Below are positions 34,824 to 43,498 of a stretch of 54,115 nucleotides of DNA, piece by piece. The DNA is taken from contig CAMASI010000018.1 of assembly GCA_945861065.1 (NCBI GenBank), forward strand, positions 1 to 54,115. The letters are read 5' to 3'. The notes beneath the pieces were generated by a model. It was not told the origin of the DNA. It did no database searches and was given only the letters and a program-made list of their open reading frames with translations. How positions within the stretch are numbered: position 1 is the first letter of the stretch; the number at the start of each line of letters is the position of its first letter. The translations under genes were made by a program, and so were the position numbers. The stretch comes from Klebsiella pneumoniae (GTDB taxonomy: Bacteria > Myxococcota_A > UBA796 > GCA-2862545).

Positions 34824-36887
34824 ATGCGTTCGATTTTCGCGTTGTTTGGTTTGATGGTTCCTGGGGTTGCGCGTGCCGAGAACGTGCTCGTGTATTGGGA
34901 CTTCTACGCGGATCGGAGCCAGGTCCCGGCCGTGGTCGCGGCGGAGGCGCTTGGGCATGTCGTCACGGATACCAATGTCGATGTCACCTTCTACGCGCTG
35001 ATTGACGGTGGCGGTTTTGACCTTGTTGTGGCCGATCGGTACTTCGACTTCGACCCCATCGCCGGAGGCGAACGCCTCGCAGACCGCATCGATCTCAACG
35101 AGAAGACGATCGTATCGGTGTGGAACCTGCAGGATGCTGTCAGTCTGAAGACGGCGCTCGGCGTCAGTGCCGGCATCATCAACTTTCCGCCTGACATCGT
35201 TACGGACGCGGCAGCGCCGGTTGACTTCATGACAGGGTTGGCGCTGCCGGTCCTCGCGATTGCGCCGGACCTGTACGACCCGAATGGCCAGCGGTTTTCG
35301 TTGCTCGGAGACGGCTGGATTGCGCAGCGGGACAACAACGCGGTTTCGGGCGACGCCGTGATGGCGGTCACCAACGACGACACCTCAGTGGTGATCGGCT
35401 GGGAGAGCTACGACTTCCGCGGTGCAGATGGAGATGCCGATGGCATCTTTGACATGATGGAACTCTTCCAATCCTTGATCGGATGGATGATTCCGGTGGA
35501 CCTCGATTTCGACGGGTTTGCGACAGACGTAGACTGCAACGACGCCGACCCGCTGGTCTACCCGGGCGCTACGGAAGTGGATTGCGACGGAATCGACTCG
35601 GATTGTAATGGTCTGCTTCTCCCCGGAGAAACCGATGGCGATGGTGATGGTGTGACCTCTTGCGACGGCGATTGCAACGACGCCGACCCCTCACGGGCCC
35701 CCGGTTTGTTGGAAGTCTGTGACAGCAAGGACAATGACTGCGACCCGTCTACGCTCGAGACTTCGGATGAAGACGGGGACGGATTTTCGGCCTGCGAGTC
35801 GGACTGCGATGACACCAATCCGGACGCGTTCCCGGGCAACCCCGAGGTGTGCGACGGGGGCTTGGACAATGATTGCAGCCCGGCCACGATGGAGGAAATC
35901 GACGGCGACCACGATGGCGTCGGCACCTGCACCGATTGCAATGACGCCGAGCGCGACGTCTTCCCCGGCAATCCCGAAGCGTGCGACGGGCTCGACAATG
36001 ATTGTGACGTGGCCACCGACGAACTTGTAGACGGGGACGGCGATGGGGTGAGCGCCTGTGATGGGGATTGTCTCGAAGGCGACGTCACCGTGTTCCCGGG
36101 GGCCGATGAACTGTGCGACGGACTCGACAATGACTGCAACCCGGGGACCCAAGAACTCAGCGACTCGGACGGGGACAGCATTCTGTTCTGCGATGACATT
36201 TGCCCGCTCGGCGACGACAATATCGATGCCGATTACGACGGCACACCCGACGGTTGCGATGCTTGTCCGGCGGATCCGTTTGACGATAGCGACGGGGACG
36301 GTGTGTGTGATTCCGACGATCGTTGTTTGGGAAGTGACGATGGCTTGGACGAGGACCTCGACGGGGCGCCAAATGGCTGCGACAACTGTCTCGATACGCC
36401 CAATGGCGATCAGACAGATGCCGACGGGGATGGGTTCGGTTCTGCTTGCGATTGCGATGACACCGAGGAATCAGCGTTCGACGGCGCCGAAGAGGTGTGC
36501 GACGGCGTGGACAACGATTGCGACGGTGTGACGGACCCCCCCGACGCGGTGGGCGCAGGCACCTATTACGCAGACGAGGATCTCGACGGCTACGGGACCG
36601 AAGCCGACACGATTTCCGCCTGCGACGAGTTGTCCGGCTATGCGGCCGAGGCGGGCGACTGCGACGACACCGACGCGCTCATCAATCCAGGTGTCGAGGA
36701 GTTGTGCCAAGGCACGGACGACAATTGTAACGGCGACATCGATGAGGACTGCCCCAGCGCCCCCGGCGTTGGCGAAGAAGCAGACGCGGGCAGCGGTGGC
36801 TGTTCGTGTGACCAATCCGGTGCCCCGAGTGGCGTGCTCGCGTTGTCGGTCGGGTTGCTGGCACTGGCGCGTCGCCGTCGGTCGTGA
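34824..36887 (+). CDS. large MopE-repeat secreted protein with MYXO-CTERM-like tail
   Basis: A 687-residue protein; signal peptide MRSIFALFGLMVPGVARA, mature start ENVLVYWDFY. Residues 20-225 form a globular, Rossmann-like domain without a recognised name. From about 230 to 640 there are at least nine acidic metal-binding units (DCNDADPLVYPGATEVDCDG, DCDDTNPDAFPGNPEVCDG and similar). Some segments are thrombospondin-3-like (ADPFDDSDGDGVCDSDDRC). The tail GGCSCDQSG, then a hydrophobic stretch and ARRRRS, resembles MYXO-CTERM. ATG at 34824 is preferred to the frame's earlier start because it gives a clean signal. It is divergent from the lysyl oxidase operon and coupled to the next small gene by GTGA. 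Confidence 0.88.
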   Translation: MRSIFALFGLMVPGVARAENVLVYWDFYADRSQVPAVVAAEALGHVVTDTNVDVTFYALIDGGGFDLVVADRYFDFDPIAGGERLADRIDLNEKTIVSVWNLQDAVSLKTALGVSAGIINFPPDIVTDAAAPVDFMTGLALPVLAIAPDLYDPNGQRFSLLGDGWIAQRDNNAVSGDAVMAVTNDDTSVVIGWESYDFRGADGDADGIFDMMELFQSLIGWMIPVDLDFDGFATDVDCNDADPLVYPGATEVDCDGIDSDCNGLLLPGETDGDGDGVTSCDGDCNDADPSRAPGLLEVCDSKDNDCDPSTLETSDEDGDGFSACESDCDDTNPDAFPGNPEVCDGGLDNDCSPATMEEIDGDHDGVGTCTDCNDAERDVFPGNPEACDGLDNDCDVATDELVDGDGDGVSACDGDCLEGDVTVFPGADELCDGLDNDCNPGTQELSDSDGDSILFCDDICPLGDDNIDADYDGTPDGCDACPADPFDDSDGDGVCDSDDRCLGSDDGLDEDLDGAPNGCDNCLDTPNGDQTDADGDGFGSACDCDDTEESAFDGAEEVCDGVDNDCDGVTDPPDAVGAGTYYADEDLDGYGTEADTISACDELSGYAAEAGDCDDTDALINPGVEELCQGTDDNCNGDIDEDCPSAPGVGEEADAGSGGCSCDQSGAPSGVLALSVGLLALARRRRS

Positions 36888-37456
36888 CCTTTGCCCACGG
36901 GATGACGGGGGCACTCCTCGTCGTCGCGTCGGAGGCGCGTGCCGATCCGGTCGCACTTCGTGGGCCGTTTGACGCCCCCGCCTTGGCGGCGGGATTTGAC
37001 GGTGGGTCGATTTCCCTTCCCGCGGGCCAGTTCTTTACGGTTGCGGTAGAAGGCGAGTGGGATGGCCAGTTCGTGGGTGCGGCTGCCGCTTGGCGTCAGA
37101 CGTTGTTGTTCAGCGACGGCTTGTGGCGCGTGGAGAGCAGCCTAGGGCTTGGACTCGGTACGACGCCGTTTTCGCCGGACCTGGTCATTTCGGCCCTTCC
37201 TGCGTTGTTGGTGTCTGCGGTGGGTGGACGAGGCGCGGGCGGCATCGTGTTGGCGGTTCCGGCCACGGTGGCGGTGTTGGCGCCCGCTGTGTCGGTGCCC
37301 GTCCTGATCGAAGCGCAAGTGGGCTTGAGGATCGGGCCAGCCTGGCTGGTGGCTCGCATGGGCGCAGGGCCGGTGTGGCGAGACGCAGCCGCCGTGACAT
37401 GGTCGGTTCGGCCGGGTCTGTGGGTGGCCTACAAGGGAGGTGCGGAGGCGCCCTGA
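36884..37456 (+). CDS. small secreted hypothetical protein
   Basis: A 190-residue protein whose GTG start overlaps the MopE-repeat stop (GTGA); ATG at 36902 is an alternative. The N-terminus (MTGALLVVASEARADP) is a plausible signal peptide. The rest is Gly/Ala/Val-rich strands (SLGLGLGTTPF, LIEAQVGLRIGPAWLVARMG, AVTWSVRPGLWVAYKGG) that could form a small barrel. No family is recognised. Its 3' end overlaps the convergent DUF2330 gene by 28 bp. Confidence 0.65.
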   Translation: MTFAHGMTGALLVVASEARADPVALRGPFDAPALAAGFDGGSISLPAGQFFTVAVEGEWDGQFVGAAAAWRQTLLFSDGLWRVESSLGLGLGTTPFSPDLVISALPALLVSAVGGRGAGGIVLAVPATVAVLAPAVSVPVLIEAQVGLRIGPAWLVARMGAGPVWRDAAAVTWSVRPGLWVAYKGGAEAP

Positions 37457-39171
37457 CGGCGGCGAATGAGGAGGGCGAGCAACGCCCCCCACAAGGCGCC
37501 GGGCTCCGCGGACTGGTCGCAAGCGCATCCTTGGTCCGTGGGCGTCGTTTCTGCCGCGGGGATCCACGGCAGGCCGTTGCCTTGCGGGCTGAGCGTGATG
37601 ACGAACGCGTTCATCTCCTCCAGGGCGGCGTCTCCGTCAGCGCTGACGTCGAACACAACCGTGGCTTGTGTGCTTTCATTGTGTTGTTCGATGCGCTGGG
37701 CGGCGGGGTGGGCCCATTGAGACAAGAACAAGGCGTCGGTCGTACCGGTACGAGCGATCCATGACATGGGCGGGAGCAGGGCGACGCGGCCGTCGGGCAG
37801 GGTGACTTCTCGGATCGCGTCAGTAATTTCCCAGTCAGGTTTGCATTGGAAATCCACGGTGACTTCCGGCGTTGGGGAAACCGTGGGCAGCGAAGGGTTG
37901 AAGCCGAATGTGGGGTCGATGGTCATGTCTGCGGGTGACATGGAGCTCGTGAGGCGCGTGCCCCACGCGGCATTCGCGATGAGCTCGTAGGCGTGATCGA
38001 GGGGTTCTGTGACCTGTTCGATCAGGGCGTCGGTCGCCGCTTGAACGTCGAAGTCCACGCCTTCCCACGCGGGCGGGTAGCAGCTCATACAAGAGTACAC
38101 GACCGTGTCTGCGACATCGCCGGCGATGGGGATGTGGGCGCGGAACACGGCAAGCAGTGCGTCGTTCGCCGGGAGCCCGAGGTCCAATACCGACTGTACC
38201 CAGGTGTCCGGCGCCGTCGTTAGAAGCAGGGCTGATGTGTCGAATCCATTCGGGATTTGTCCGGCGACCGAGGCGATGTCGTTGCGCGCCGAGTCGGTGG
38301 CGAATCCGTGCCCGCCCGCTTCGCGTGCCGCGGCCTTGACGACGTCGGCATAATTGGGCGCCCGATTGACCCAATCCAGCAGCGCGTCGTTGACGGTGAG
38401 GTGTAAGTAGCTGAGCGGCACGGCCCGCGATGGGCCGAGCACCTGAGCGACGATGGGCAGATCCGAGGCGCTCGCCACTGCGGTCAATTGAATCGGAATC
38501 TGGGCAATGGAACCGGGGTATCGAAATCCAAACGGGGCGAGGGTACCCGTGTCCACGCCGGGCACAAGTTTCATGGCGATGAACCACGATTCTCCTGCCA
38601 CATAGGGCGCCAGCGCTGTCGATATGCCGGGCGGTACGTTGTACCCGTGGTTGCCAAGCCAAATGAGCAGGCCTGCTTCGGTCGCTGCGGACAAAACCAC
38701 CGTCTCAAAAGGGCCGACCGTGCCTTCGGAGGCGACGATCACGGTACCGTAGGAGCCGTCAGAATCGGCGTCGGAATCGGAATCCGAGTCCGAATCCGTG
38801 TCCGTGTCTGCGTCACTCGATGCGTCGACGGAGGCGCATTTGGAGGCGCCCGTCACCGTAACGAACGCGTTGCGGGAAAGGGCGACATCTAGCGTGGTGA
38901 ACAACAGCTCGGAGGAGACGAACAACTCGGGCACGACCGGAACTGGCACAATCCATCCGAAATCTTCTGGCGCGCCTGCGTAGCTGATGCGGACGTGGGT
39001 CTCGACGTTGCCGGAGGCGGTGTCCACGGCGAATACGATTTCTTCCGCGGTCTGTACGACGGTCGGTACGAACAGGTTCTGGGATGAGCTGGAGCCGTAC
39101 GCGCCGTCGCAGAAGGTGCCGCCGCATGCGGTGGCGTCGCTGAATGCCAGGTGAAGGATGAGGTTGTGCAA
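37429..39171 (-). CDS. DUF2330 secreted protein with Asp/Ser tract and MYXO-CTERM-like tail
   Basis: A 580-residue protein starting at TTG with signal MHNLILHLAFSDATA, then the DUF2330 hallmark ACGGTFCDG and VPTVVQTAEEIVFAVD, ETHVRISYAGAPEDFGWIVP. Residues 119-139 are an almost pure Asp/Ser/Thr/Ala tract that interrupts the domain after TVTGASKCASV. The middle contains a CMSCYPP segment. The C-terminus, GCACDQSAEPG with hydrophobic residues and IRRR, is a sorting-type tag. The DUF2330 function is unknown; members are secreted in Myxococcota. The start is inferred: an in-frame TGA lies just upstream, so no longer version exists. A TATGAT -10-like box lies at 39192-39197. Methyltransferase and sulfatase-like genes lie upstream on the same strand. 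Confidence 0.85.
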   Translation of the reverse strand: MHNLILHLAFSDATACGGTFCDGAYGSSSSQNLFVPTVVQTAEEIVFAVDTASGNVETHVRISYAGAPEDFGWIVPVPVVPELFVSSELLFTTLDVALSRNAFVTVTGASKCASVDASSDADTDTDSDSDSDSDADSDGSYGTVIVASEGTVGPFETVVLSAATEAGLLIWLGNHGYNVPPGISTALAPYVAGESWFIAMKLVPGVDTGTLAPFGFRYPGSIAQIPIQLTAVASASDLPIVAQVLGPSRAVPLSYLHLTVNDALLDWVNRAPNYADVVKAAAREAGGHGFATDSARNDIASVAGQIPNGFDTSALLLTTAPDTWVQSVLDLGLPANDALLAVFRAHIPIAGDVADTVVYSCMSCYPPAWEGVDFDVQAATDALIEQVTEPLDHAYELIANAAWGTRLTSSMSPADMTIDPTFGFNPSLPTVSPTPEVTVDFQCKPDWEITDAIREVTLPDGRVALLPPMSWIARTGTTDALFLSQWAHPAAQRIEQHNESTQATVVFDVSADGDAALEEMNAFVITLSPQGNGLPWIPAAETTPTDQGCACDQSAEPGALWGALLALLIRRRQGASAPPL

Positions 39172-39246
39172 TTGCCACGCTCCGAGTGCGGATCATAGCA
39201 CAACTGCCGGTGACCTGCCTACTGTTTGCCGTTTGAACGGTCGAAA
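39172..39246 (-). promoter_or_regulatory. intergenic region with -10-like TATGAT
   Basis: This 75-bp gap precedes the DUF2330 gene. Minus-strand TATGAT at 39197-39192 lies about 20 bp from its TTG, giving a very short leader. A small palindrome, CCGTTTGAACGG, at about 39230-39241 follows the methyltransferase stop. No clear -35 is seen. Confidence 0.25.
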
Positions 39247-40536
39247 TCAGGAGCCACGCTTTCGGGCGCTCCACAGGTAGAGCGGGAGACTGTGGCCGCC
39301 GAGTCCCACGGTCCCCGGGGGCATCGCGGCGTCTAAGGCTGCGACTTCGGCTTCGACGGCGTCTAGTTCCGCACCCGAGACCAATCCGCCCTGCTTGGCG
39401 ATGGCCAAGGGGTAGCGCCGTAGTTTGCGCGACAAACGGGCCCACGGTTGTTGTTCGATCGTCGTCGCTGCGTGCACCACCACAGTACTGTCTTCAAAGC
39501 CATGTCGAGCAAGGCCTCGGCCGATTCGGGGCCCAAGGGAGGGCGCGCCGCCCAGGGCATGCACACGGGCAAGAAGCGCATGGAAAGCGCGGTTGAATTC
39601 AATCAGGTGTCGGTCGAAGACAAAGGTCTCGGCCAGGTCATCGGGTTCGACCACGACGATTCGGCCGCCGGGTGCAAGAATCCTCGCTGCCTCGGCCAAT
39701 ACTTTGTCCGGGTCAAAATGTGCGAGTGCCCGGATGCACAAGACGACATCCACACTTCCGTCTACCAGTGGCACGTGGTCGGCCCTGGCTTGCGCCAATC
39801 GCATGCGGGCCGATGTTCGCAGGGTTTGACGGGTCTCAGCAAGTCGTTCGGCGTTGGGGTCCAAACCCAGCCAGCGGGCCTGTCGACGGGCGGGCAACAA
39901 GGCGACGGCGGACAGGGCGCTTCGGCAGTACAGGTCCACGACCTCGCCGGGACCGCTAGGAATGAGGTCGAGCAGGCTGCGCGTGAACAGCGGACTCCAC
40001 CACGATGCGCTGGCTCCGAGCAGGCTGGGGTTGGCGAAAACACCGGTCGACGATCCGTCGCCCGCCGACAACGCCGCGTCGTCAGCGAGGGAGATTCCCC
40101 GGGCTTCGGCGCGTTCATTGAGCACACGCTCGTAGGTCTCTTTGCTGATACCAAGCGCGAGCGCCCGCTCACGGACGAAGGACTCTTCGTTCGCGGTCAC
40201 GACACCGTCGGCGAGCACGCTGTCGATGGCCAATTCTAGCAGCGGGAGTTTGTCTGCCTCCAGCGCACGAATCTGAAATTGAAGGTGGACTTCGGGATCC
40301 GACAGCGCACGCTGTAAATCTGCATACGATTTGATGAATGCGGTGGCAACGTCTTTGAATTTTGGGTTGCCCTGCTGGGATTGTAGGCGGGTCCTGCGTG
40401 CCGCCAGCGCGTTCAGACTCTCGGGGATTGACGCAGACCGCGACAGGCCGAGGAACTCGAACAGGTCCGCTGCGTCTGCGCGTGCACAGAACTGGGAAGC
40501 GGCGGCAAAGTGGGGGTCGGCGTCAAACTCAGCCAC
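39247..40536 (-). CDS. SAM-dependent methyltransferase-like protein with TerB-like domain
   Basis: A 429-residue cytosolic protein. GTG at 40536 was chosen for its GGAG ribosome site. Residues about 20-90 are helical and J-domain-like (LFEFLGLSRSASIPESL, FIKSYADLQRALSDPE). Residues about 95-145 resemble TerB (LLELAIDSVLADGVVTANEE, ALALGISKETYERVL). Residues about 190-400 are a class I methyltransferase fold (GLDPNAERLAE, DGSVDVVLCIRALAHFD, AARILAPGGRIVVVEP). Motif I is degenerate (VVDLYCRSALS instead of a Gly-rich loop), so SAM binding is uncertain. It lies 38 bp after the second sulfatase-like gene. Confidence 0.75.
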   Translation of the reverse strand: MAEFDADPHFAAASQFCARADAADLFEFLGLSRSASIPESLNALAARRTRLQSQQGNPKFKDVATAFIKSYADLQRALSDPEVHLQFQIRALEADKLPLLELAIDSVLADGVVTANEESFVRERALALGISKETYERVLNERAEARGISLADDAALSAGDGSSTGVFANPSLLGASASWWSPLFTRSLLDLIPSGPGEVVDLYCRSALSAVALLPARRQARWLGLDPNAERLAETRQTLRTSARMRLAQARADHVPLVDGSVDVVLCIRALAHFDPDKVLAEAARILAPGGRIVVVEPDDLAETFVFDRHLIEFNRAFHALLARVHALGGAPSLGPRIGRGLARHGFEDSTVVVHAATTIEQQPWARLSRKLRRYPLAIAKQGGLVSGAELDAVEAEVAALDAAMPPGTVGLGGHSLPLYLWSARKRGS

Positions 40537-40574
40537 GCGGAGCGCTCCTGTGGTGTCACATGGTTGCAGCGCGT

Positions 40575-41930
40575 TTATGCCGTCGGAAGGGTAGATGCGA
40601 AAGCCGTGAAGCCGTCTACGAGCGGCTGCAGCGCCAACCGGGTGTCTGAATCGATGGCGCCATCGCGCAAGGGGTCTGAGCGAAAAGGCAGGGGTGACCA
40701 AGGCGATTCGGGGGCGTCTGCGAGTGTAATCGGGCTGCTCGCCCACCGGTCACCCCGCCACGCGTATCGCACGTCGCCCGCCACAAAGGCAAGTTGATTG
40801 CGTCGAAACCGGGACAGTGTGCGACCGCGGTTGTTGTACCAGCAGGCTTCGATGAGGGGCAGGCTCAACTCGGGGGATACGAGCAGGTCGGTGGCGCTGG
40901 GGTCGGGTTGTCCTGAGGAGGCCAGCAGCGTTCCGTACAGGTCTTTGGTGGAGACGGGCGTGTGTTCGTCGCGGGCTGCGGCGCGTTCGGTGTCGACGTA
41001 AAACCAGGGCACCCGGTTGCCGGCGTCGTGGATATTGGCAAAATGGTAGCTGTGCCCGTGTTCGCCGAAGGTTTCGCCGTGATCAGCTCCGACCGCTACC
41101 ACGGCGCCCCAATCCGAGACCAGCTCCTCGACGAACGCGTCCAGGCGCGGTGCGAGACGTTCCCAGGCGACCCGCTGGCGTCGGCGCAACGTGGCCATGA
41201 CGTCGGGGGGAATGAAGGTCCGTCGGTCGTCGGTCATCCACGTTTGGTTGACGAGGTGAAAGAGGCCCAGCACCTCGCGGACGGCGTTGTACGGGGAGTC
41301 TGCGAGCGTCTGAAAGGTGTCGGCGACGTGGTACGGAAAATGGGTTTCCATGAGATTCACGAAAATGAACGCTGGCTTTCCGGCTCGGCGTGCCACGACC
41401 AGCCGTTCGCGTGTCCGATCGAAAATCGCCTGATCCGTGTCCTGGAGCCAGGTTTTCGCCATGTCGATGTCTTCGGATAGTTTTCCGACGATGAAATCCT
41501 TGGAGAATAGTTTTTCCCGCAGGCGTGGTTTTCCGGCAAGCACGAGGATCTGGTGGATGCGGCGGTGGCGGGCTTCCACCTGTTGCCAGATGCGGTCGAC
41601 CGTGTCGAATCCACGGTCAAGCCCAAAAACCTCCGTCGTCGCCACATTTGCCGTCACCATATGGCTGCTGTACCCGCGAGCCTTGGCCTGTTCGGCAAGG
41701 GTCGGTACCGGGCGGATCCCGCGTGTTTGTTCGGTGGCGCCGTGCTGGTGCGGGTAGAGCCCCGTGAACATCGACGCGGTGGCCGGCAGTGTCCAACAAC
41801 CCGCGGAACGCGCCTGGTGGTAGCGCACGGCATGCGCGGCGGTCCAGGGAAGGCGATGGTCGCCGTTGAGCCACACGCTATCGAAGCGGAGGCTGTCAGC
41901 GACGAGCAAGACGAGCGGGCGCGACGTCAC
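40575..41930 (-). CDS. sulfatase-fold hydrolase with Thr in the nucleophile site
   Basis: A 451-residue protein of the sulfatase/alkaline-phosphatase superfamily without a signal peptide. Signatures: LVLLVADSLRFDSVW (Asp12), CWTLPATASMFTGLYPHQHG (Thr47 where sulfatases have Cys/Ser), IFVNLMETHFPYH, and GADHGETFGEHGHSYHF. As in the 14338 gene, formylglycine cannot form, so another phosphoryl- or sulfuryl-ester reaction is expected. GTG at 41930 starts directly before the first strand; the long upstream frame is antisense to ppx. It ends in TAA. It is divergent from ppx (50 bp between starts) and co-directional with the methyltransferase-like gene. Confidence 0.82.
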   Translation of the reverse strand: MTSRPLVLLVADSLRFDSVWLNGDHRLPWTAAHAVRYHQARSAGCWTLPATASMFTGLYPHQHGATEQTRGIRPVPTLAEQAKARGYSSHMVTANVATTEVFGLDRGFDTVDRIWQQVEARHRRIHQILVLAGKPRLREKLFSKDFIVGKLSEDIDMAKTWLQDTDQAIFDRTRERLVVARRAGKPAFIFVNLMETHFPYHVADTFQTLADSPYNAVREVLGLFHLVNQTWMTDDRRTFIPPDVMATLRRRQRVAWERLAPRLDAFVEELVSDWGAVVAVGADHGETFGEHGHSYHFANIHDAGNRVPWFYVDTERAAARDEHTPVSTKDLYGTLLASSGQPDPSATDLLVSPELSLPLIEACWYNNRGRTLSRFRRNQLAFVAGDVRYAWRGDRWASSPITLADAPESPWSPLPFRSDPLRDGAIDSDTRLALQPLVDGFTAFASTLPTA

Positions 41931-41980
41931 AGGCCGGGGGCTGTAACGTGTTCCACCGGTCCCTTGGGATAGCAGGCCGC

Positions 41981-43300
41981 GTGGCTGTCCCTCGCATCGC
42001 TGTCGTGGACATCGGGTCGAATTCCACCACCATCGCAGTGATTGTGGTGGGCGCAGACGGTGTGCCCCACCGAGAATTTCGCCGCAGCGTGCCCAACCGG
42101 TTGTTCCGGTGTTTGGTGAAGGGCCATCTGCCCCGCCGTTCGGTCGATTCGTTGGTCGAGGACGTGCGTTCGTTGACGGCCGATGTGGCACGATTCGGTC
42201 CGGACCGTGTCGTTGCGGTGGCGACGAGTGCCATTCGAGATGCGGACAATCGGGACGAGGTCGTCGAACGGTTGACACGGGTCGTTCCGACGCGGCTTCT
42301 CGATGGCGAAGAAGAGGGGAGACTCGCCGCGCGCGCAGTGCTGGCGACACTGCCTGTGCGCGACGCGATGGTCTACGACCAGGGCGGTGGAAGCCTGCAA
42401 TGGATTCGCATCGTGGACGGTCAGATCGGCTCCGTCGCCAGTGATCCGCTCGGCGTGGTTCGGTTGACGGATGCGCATGCGAGGGGTGACCCGCCGGACA
42501 CGCTTGCGCGGACTGCTCTGCGAAAGTTGGTGGCGGCGCGGCTCGCCAAGGTGCGGCAGGTGCCTGGTCCCCTCATTGGTGTGGGCGGCTCGGTGCGGTC
42601 GTTGGCGAAGGTGCTTCGCCGTTCTATGGGCTGGCCGCTCGACCATGGGCACGGTCTATTGCTGGCACGCGATCGCCTTCAGGCGCTCTGTGACACTGTT
42701 TGGCGGTCACCGGTGGCCGACCTGCGCAAGATGCCAGGTGTTGCCGAGCACCGCGCCGACACGTTGGCGGTGGCGGTGTTGACGGCGACGACGGTCGTGG
42801 CGTCGTGGAATGCGACAGGCCTGCGCGTGTGCGGGGCCGGTTTGCGTGAGGGCGTTGCGCTGGCGGAGCTCGAACCGTCGGTCCCGCGCGACCTGCTGGG
42901 CGCGAGCCTCGGCGGGCTGTTCCCCGACGTTTCTGGGCGGGGAACGGGGGCGCTGGCGCGTGGGCGAGCCCTCGCGGAGGCCCTAGGGGTGGACGCCGAT
43001 GCGACGGCGATTGCGTCATGGGTGTGGGCGGTGGGCGCATTGGACGCGCGCAAACGGTTGCGGGAAACCTGGGTCGGCGGGTGCTGGCCTGAGTCGGTCG
43101 TGCTGGCGCACGAAGCCTTCGGAGATGTGCTGGCGGACGGGGCCCGAAGGGTGGCGGCCGTCGCGGAAGCAGCAGCGACACACGCCGATTGTGCGGGTGC
43201 GGTGTGGCGCGAGGACGAAAACCTATGGGTTCCGGGACCCGTGCCGAAGGTGGCGGGGACGGTGGAGGCGTTGTTTGGGGTGAGATGGCGGCAGGGGTGA
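41981..43300 (+). CDS. ppx: exopolyphosphatase / guanosine pentaphosphatase family
   Basis: A 439-residue protein of the Ppx/GppA ASKHA-fold family, which hydrolyses polyphosphate ends (or pppGpp). Motifs: IAVVDIGSNSTTIAVI (phosphate-1), AVATSAIRDADNRDEVV, GEEEGRLAARAV, DAMVYDQGGGSLQWI (phosphate-2) and LIGVGGSVRSLAKVL. It is shorter than E. coli Ppx, and the C-terminal half is a helical HD-like region without a clear HD motif. GTG at 41981 gives the standard N-terminus; a GTG at 41948 is possible. It lies tail to tail with ppk1, so both sides of polyphosphate metabolism are adjacent but oppositely transcribed. Confidence 0.9.
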   Translation: MAVPRIAVVDIGSNSTTIAVIVVGADGVPHREFRRSVPNRLFRCLVKGHLPRRSVDSLVEDVRSLTADVARFGPDRVVAVATSAIRDADNRDEVVERLTRVVPTRLLDGEEEGRLAARAVLATLPVRDAMVYDQGGGSLQWIRIVDGQIGSVASDPLGVVRLTDAHARGDPPDTLARTALRKLVAARLAKVRQVPGPLIGVGGSVRSLAKVLRRSMGWPLDHGHGLLLARDRLQALCDTVWRSPVADLRKMPGVAEHRADTLAVAVLTATTVVASWNATGLRVCGAGLREGVALAELEPSVPRDLLGASLGGLFPDVSGRGTGALARGRALAEALGVDADATAIASWVWAVGALDARKRLRETWVGGCWPESVVLAHEAFGDVLADGARRVAAVAEAAATHADCAGAVWREDENLWVPGPVPKVAGTVEALFGVRWRQG

Positions 43301-43304
43301 ACTG

Positions 43305-43362
43305 GCAATCAGCAATCAGCAATCAGCAATCAGCAATTAGCAATCAGCAATCAGCAATCAGC
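43305..43362. repeat. GCAATCA heptamer tandem repeat (8 units)
   Basis: Eight direct units of GCAATCA (unit five is GCAATTA) begin 4 bp after the ppx stop. The units are the reverse complement of the repeat at 43456-43490, so the two blocks form an inverted pair around a 93-bp spacer. Confidence 0.9.
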
Positions 43363-43455
43363 CGAGCAAGTTCCGGTATCTTGTCTCGAACGGCCCTCAC
43401 CTGACCGTGGCGCCTGTGCGGGAGTGATGACCCGACTCGCGGCCTTCGTCTGGGC

Positions 43456-43490
43456 TGATTGCTGACTGCTGACTGCTGACTGCTGACCGC
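43456..43490. repeat. TGATTGC/TGACTGC heptamer repeat (5 units, inverted arm)
   Basis: The units TGATTGC, TGACTGC x3 and TGACCGC are complementary to the first heptamer block. They are followed at once by TTCTTTTTTT (43491-43500), which overlaps the ppk1 stop. For the ppx transcript, the inverted blocks plus the T-run look like an oversized intrinsic terminator. Confidence 0.75.
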
Positions 43491-43498
43491 TTCTTTTT

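Noticed and set aside
43305..43490. CRISPR-like array
   Set aside because: Units are 7 bp with no spacers, and the two blocks are inverted; no cas genes are near.
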